Source: Bilabrum cf. latius (lineage: Eukaryota; Bigyra: Bicosoecida; Bigyra; Bicosoecida). Taken from it: a stretch of DNA of 64,000 nucleotides. Numbering within the stretch: the first letter of the stretch is position 1; each line of letters opens with the position of its first letter. The notes below the pieces were generated by a model. That model was not told the origin of the DNA and did no database searches. It saw only the letters and a list, made by a program, of their open reading frames with translations. Where the stretch lies: the NCBI GenBank assembly GCA_965178125.1, contig OZ237737.1, positions 1,302,001 to 1,366,000 on the forward strand, written 5' to 3'. Shown here piece by piece: positions 59,801-64,000 of the stretch. The translations under genes were made by a program, and so were the position numbers.

Positions 59801-60936
59801 AAGGATTCTGTGTGTGACAAGCAATGCCAAGGGCTCCGCTAGTTCCGCGATGTAGACCGCCAACTCACCAGCCCGAGAAGCAGGTTGTTGAGCTCGCTGA
59901 AAAACTGCGAACGAGCTTGAGAAAAGCGATGGAATGCAGGGGTACAGTGCAATCTAGGGTCACATCGAGAAGGTACCGCCCACCAGATCGCGCGCGGTGC
60001 AGCTTACACCGCGCGATGTCTAGTCAACAAGTTGGGCTCGCCAGCCACACGGTGCAAACACGCGAAGAGCCGTGACCTCACCTGGAACGTCCTGGCAACC
60101 CTGCCGATCCTTAGGAGTCGGAACACTCGAAGCACTCGAGGTATGGCCCCCTCATCTGCGCCCGACGCCATGTTGATCACGATTCCAATCGCTGAGATGG
60201 ACGCGACCACGAAGTCGAACACGTCCCACCCGGAGCTGAAGTAAACCGACGGCGACAGAGCTGCGATCTTCATGATCGCCTCCAGCACGAAGATCCAAGT
60301 GAAGAAGTGCTCCAGTACATCGAATGCGACCTACGTTTCGGGGTAGTCACCGTAATCAATGTTGATGCCGATCATCGCACAGCTAGCAAGAATCAAGATC
60401 ACCAGGCACCTGCGATATAAAGGCGACCATACAGACCTCGCACGCCATAACAGAAGGGAAATTACACAGCTTCCATGATAAACAGCTTGCGGAGACACTA
60501 TTTAGGGTCCATGCGCTGGCCAAACCACCGCAGGCAACCAGAGATGAATAGAAACGCCATCCTACTTACACGTTAAATATTCTGCTATGGATAAGCTTGA
60601 ACCAAAATCCTGCTGTATCATCATCAGCAGTCGGGTCGTGGGATTCCATCAACCTGCAAATGCCGTAGATTGGCCTCAGCAGCGCCAGGAGCAGTAGACT
60701 GGAAACGAGTAAACTGGCCCGCACAATAACGAAATTTGACCTCACCAATCCAAAACAGTGAACTCCGTTTGTTCAATTGCGCTCCAGATGCCCCCAGATT
60801 GGACAAACGACGAGGTTTTTCGCACTGTACCGCTGGTGGCTTTGAATGGGCCTGATCCTCTTGATTTTTTCTTTTGGTTACTCGAGGAGCTACCTTTATT
60901 GGCATAGTGCGCATGCGACGCGGCAACAGCGTGCAT
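56812..60936 (-). CDS. One-domain voltage-gated cation channel with EF-hand, copy B
   Basis: CDS is complement(join(56812..59233,59331..59358,59460..59739,59869..59904,60082..60409,60570..60653,60746..60936)), 1122 residues. The five internal exons have exactly the same lengths as in copy A (28, 280, 36, 328, 84 nt). Segments: S1 (VCLVILILASC), S3 (WDVFDFVVAS), S4 (RVLRVFRLLRIGRVARTFQ), linker FFSELNNLLLGL, pore LFQIMSLESWSMALARP, S6 AFGILNLVIG, EF-hand (GMDTDGSNGISSDEL), and a longer Pro/Ala-rich cytoplasmic region than copy A. The conserved GELFRLLHVSEDVLLDISYL block and the C-terminal coiled coil follow. UAGs include 60331, 59050, 57415 and 56914. It lies 131 bp upstream of copy A in the same orientation, so this is a tandem duplication. 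Predicted role: voltage-dependent, Ca2+-modulated cation entry at the plasma or ciliary membrane. Confidence 0.9.
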
Positions 60937-61263
60937 TGCGGGCAAGAATGAGAACCGGGTGTACGAGTCCTGTGGTGCAGCTGGAAGCTGCGGCTGCGTG
61001 TCACGTGGCTTATGCTCCAAAAGCGTCTTCGGTGTTCGCTTACAGCGAAACACACAGCAGTCACGGATTCGGCTGCTGCTTGGGCAACAACCTGGACACG
61101 TGAAGCTTCTAGGACAGAACTGCTAAGTTAGCCCTGGAGCCGTTGTGGAACTGCTCGCAACAATCCACCCATCGAATCCGATATAAATCCAAGAAAGCTC
61201 GTCTGCTAACAAAGAGACTCTCGGCAAGACTGGACATGTAGTCTTAAGTTAGGTTTGTCTCTA
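60937..61263. promoter_or_regulatory. Divergent intergenic region (channel B / RGS gene)
   Basis: A 327-bp interval between divergent start codons. It contains no supported coding sequence. Promoters of both genes should be here; no individual element could be named. A hairpin with a TTTGCGA loop near its right edge (about 61280-61296) superficially resembles a tRNA anticodon arm, but the rest does not fold as tRNA. Confidence 0.4.
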
Positions 61264-63944
61264 ATGGTAGACCGAGCAAGGCGCTGGTTTGCGACCAGGT
61301 TTGCGTGAGGTGGCTATGATCTCCCCTTGCTGTACGTGTTGCAGTTTACCTATTGTTAACGGAAGCGGTGCACTACTTTTATCTCTCCGGTTTATATTTT
61401 AGTAGCACAGAAGCACTCAAGTTGGAAGAGAGGCAATCCTGGGGCGCTTTGGGCCAGAAGGCGGTGCCTTCATCAGGTGTTTGGAAGCGGTCGCAAAGAA
61501 ATGTAAGCCTGTCACCAGCGGGAACGATGCAGAAATCTTCACCTCGTAAATGTATTTTATGTGTACCAAGTCTTGCAATTTTGGACCCCGCAGATGCCGA
61601 CGATGCCACCGCGAGCCAAGTTACAACGGATATCGCGAAAATCGCCGCAAAGGTGGGCTTGCTTCACGCTGAAAAGAGACTGAGACGAAAGCAGCTTCGC
61701 GAGTTGGCGAAACTAGCTGTAGATCTTGCACACGAGTTGTTGCTGGGACTATCGAAACGTCCTGGGTCTATCGACGGCAGCAGCATGGTGCGCGCCTTCG
61801 GGCTGGTTGCAGATGAGGTCGAGCGAGTGCTAACGCCGCTGATGCAAGAGCACAACTGGCGGAAGGCTAGTGGGCTCGTAAGATTCTATGGTGACCCCAA
61901 CGTGGTAAAGGCGGTGGCAAATGAGCCCCGCTTCGGAGAGGACCGGCAGATGCTGCGCGACTTCCTGCAGCACGCGCTGAGCCGCTCGGGGAAGTACGTG
62001 CCGTTCCAGGAATGCTCCGTGCCCGGATGCAAGCTGCCTCGCTGCAATCTGCCTGGCTCAACTTACTGCGAGGGCCACCATGCCGTCCGATTCCAGGAGC
62101 CCCCAACACTGGAGGACTTTTTGCGCAACGACGTGTACAGGTCAGTATTCCGTGAGTACTGCCAGTCGGCCCGCCCCGAGATGCAGGACGTGCTGGGCTT
62201 CATGGAGAGAGCTAAGGACGTGTCACAGCTGCGGGCCAAGCATGTCCTCGCGGAGAGAGCGAGGGTGGTGTTCGACCAGTACGTGCGCGAAGGGGCTGAC
62301 AAGCAGCTTTTCTTTTTATCCGACGTGGACCCGAGGGAGGGGTCGGGCAGGGGGGCCGCAGCGATCGGATCAAGGTCTCGGCTGGATTCGGCCAACACGG
62401 TCGGCGGGGAGAGCACAGCGGACATGGCAAGGGAGGCAAGCGGCTTTTCTCTGCGGTCCGCGGGCGGCATCGAGGATTCGGTTCTCGTTCCGGGTGCAGG
62501 AGGGGACTCCTGTGGAGAGGTTGCGCAGTCTGGCGTGTGCGCTCCTGCACTGCCATCGTCCCGAGTGACTGCAAGTGGAGAGGACGGCGAGGCCCCTGCG
62601 GGGCTAGAGGCTCGAGCCAGAGGCGGATCTACCACAACCGCAGCAGAGGCGACACCGCCAGCAGGACCCGTTGTTGATGCCGGCGCTAGCGCACACGTTG
62701 GCGCTGGGATGGGGCCCCTCTCTGTGCCGGGTCCCATGGCACCCAGCAACGGATTAACATCGGGAACTCTGCATGCTGGCTTGCAGCGATCTCGTGGCGG
62801 CATGAATCTGCTGGCAGCAGCTCCCTCGTCGGAGTCGAAGGAGGACCCCACTGGCGGTGGCACCGAGTCGAAGCTGTTTCCGTCCGGTGCAGGCGCGCCT
62901 CCGTCACCGACAGTGACAGATGCCCCGCCGACTAGCGAAGCCGGTGTTGCTCCTAGCAATGGGCACGCTTCCACAAGGGGTCCAGGCCAAGCGTCTCCGC
63001 CATCCGGATCACCACCCCGGATCCGCGGTGCCAGCGCCAGGGCCAGGGCTAGTGCCAGGGCTGGGGCGGGTGCCGGGGCGCTGGCTGCTGCAGCCTCGGC
63101 GGCGTCTCCGGGACGGGGGCCATCCTTGGCGCACCGGGCCGACTCCACGGCATCAACGCGGTCCAAACAAGGCGGTGGCGGTGACTTTGCCCGGTTCTGT
63201 GCCAGGCGAGATGCCGAGGAGTACGAGGCAACTCGCGTGAGGCTTGCGGGGATTTTGAGGTACCTGTACCGGGTGCTGAGCGACGATTTCGACGAGGAGG
63301 AATAGGAATAGGCGGGAGCTGCTGGAGCAGATGCTGTTCCTGCTGCCGGGGGTGATGGTGGCAGCGACGGCCCCGCCGCGAGTGGGGCTGGTGCAAGCAG
63401 TTCGTCCTTGCGCCCGCCGCCGTAGACGCGGAGGAAGGGCGCTGTCAGGTCCACAGTGTTTAAGGGCCTCGTTAGGGAGTGCAGGTGGCACCTGCACCGA
63501 GTGTTCGAGGGCGAGTTCAAGTTCAGCCAGCAGTACGCAGCGTGGGCTGACGTGAACCTCGGGCTGGAGGTGCCCGAGGTAACCGCTGGCCGCGCTGCCA
63601 TTCTGAAAGCCGCTGGGGTGTCTATCGGCGAGGCCATGGGGGTGAGGAGGGTTTCTTCGGGCGAAAATGGGGGTGCTGGACCCGCGTCTGGGTCTGGTGC
63701 AGGGACGGGTGCTGGGTCTGCGTCTGGGTCTGGGTCTTCTGCTGCAAGCACCATGTCATCGGAGGCTGGTGTTGGCGTTAGTAGGGCTGGAACCGGCATG
63801 TCACCGGTGTCCACGCCAGATTCAGAAGCGTACCAGGCTGGTTTGGAAGCGCTGGCAGCTAGCCCTGAAGACGAGAGCAGCGCCGGCGACGGGGCGTCCT
63901 CTGCGGCTGCGGGTGGCGCGGCTTCAGGTGGATTGAACATTTGA
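61264..63944 (+). CDS. RGS-domain protein with Cys/His cluster
   Basis: RGS domains accelerate GTP hydrolysis by heterotrimeric G-alpha subunits. The proposed CDS is join(61264..61304,61411..61502,61594..63944), 827 residues. The 106- and 91-nt introns have GTGAGG/CACAG and GTAAGC/CGCAG borders and keep phase, but exons 1-2 are less certain than exon 3. A helical N-terminal region (HAEKRLRRKQLRELAKLAVD) is followed by a Cys/His cluster C-x4-C-x4-C-x7-C-x2-HH at about 62014-62074, which may bind zinc. It directly precedes the RGS core (LEDFLRNDVYRSVFREYC, DVLGFMERAKDV, ERARVVFDQYVREG). A long Ser/Gly/Ala-rich linker leads to UAGs at 63303, 63309 and 63423, read as Gln. A second helical block follows (RSTVFKGLVRECRWHLHRVF, FKFSQQYAAW). 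The stop is UGA at 63942. No membrane segments are seen. Confidence 0.72.
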
Positions 63945-64000
63945 ACTTGCACAAGACCGGCAGCTTTCGCAGTGCTTGCAGATTAGAATTCTTGCCAACA

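Noticed and set aside
61255-61335. Possible tRNA (D-arm-like TCTAATGGTAGA and a TTTGCGA loop)
   Set aside because: No acceptor stem and no GGTTCRA-type T-loop follow. The same bases serve as the start of the RGS gene in the preferred model.
61353-61593. Uninterrupted reading of the RGS frame from 61353
   Set aside because: It has no ATG at its start and runs through a sequence with good donor and acceptor signs. The spliced three-exon model gives an ATG and a helical N-terminus, though with moderate confidence.
1-63944. Reading the many UAGs as true stops (pseudogenes or split genes)
   Set aside because: Chance inactivation would also give UAA, UGA and frameshifts. Only UAG occurs, domains continue across them in the same frame, and exon phases agree.
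1-63944. UAG = Glu or UAG = Leu
   Set aside because: Glu is suggested only by the coproporphyrinogen oxidase site, and Leu (known for UAG in other lineages) has no support. Three offset-aligned paralogue positions and PAN2 point to Gln.
1-63944. UAA also reassigned (ciliate/ulvophyte-type code)
   Set aside because: No in-frame UAA was found inside the reconstructed genes, and PAN2 ends naturally at UAA after its RG-rich tail. UAA is rare in GC-rich DNA, so a genome-wide check is still sensible.
1-64000. A suppressor tRNA-Gln with CUA anticodon inside the window
   Set aside because: I scanned both strands for T-loop consensus near a CTA anticodon and found no convincing tRNA; it must be elsewhere in the genome.

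Overview
This is nuclear DNA of a gene-dense, GC-rich unicellular eukaryote (a protist; lineage not resolved). Supporting signs are spliceosomal introns (mostly about 90-210 nt, GTRAGT...YAG), a 5S rRNA gene, and eukaryote-only families: formin, PAN2, kinesins, RCC1, RGS, a CaMK-type kinase and a JMJD8-like JmjC protein. Most neighbouring genes are separated by only 60-420 bp.

The most important property of the window is its genetic code. With the standard code nearly every gene looks broken into pieces, but the breaks are always UAG, never UAA or UGA, and reading through restores complete domains and exon phases. More than 70 in-frame UAGs were placed this way. Where two tandem paralogous channel genes can be aligned by exon offset, UAG in one copy sits opposite CAG in the other at three positions. 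In PAN2 a UAG falls on the Gln that precedes the conserved HDS-EDAR exonuclease motif. I therefore annotate with UAG = Gln, and UGA (15 genes) or UAA (1 gene, PAN2) as stops. The coordinates below use that code, so most genes are much longer than a standard ORF finder would report.

Layout. 1-3306: 3' part of a formin (+). 3370-9757: PAN2 deadenylase (-). 9878-9997: 5S rRNA (+). 10094-12937: kinesin-like protein with a decayed motor (-). 13529-15259: 15-finger C2H2 protein encoded by an 87-bp repeat array (-). 15576-16682: nucleolin-like two-RRM protein (+). 16841-18452: coproporphyrinogen III oxidase with a predicted mitochondrial presequence (-). 18558-27223: giant RCC1/Asp-box protein (-). 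27341-28684: secreted JMJD8-like JmjC protein (+). 28852-39882: 3676-residue leucine-rich-repeat protein (+). 40301-43257: Ca2+/calmodulin-type kinase with EF-hands (+). 43345-46434: secreted beta-helix/PAN-domain protein (+). 46623-49167: long-chain acyl-CoA synthetase (-). 49289-52951: canonical kinesin (+). 53191-56680 and 56812-60936: tandem one-domain voltage-gated cation channels with EF-hands (-). 61264-63944: RGS-domain protein (+).

The genes do not form a pathway. There is a loose theme of calcium and cytoskeletal signalling (two channels, an EF-hand kinase, RGS, formin, kinesins), which may be chance. Several gene pairs are divergent over very short intervals and probably share promoters.
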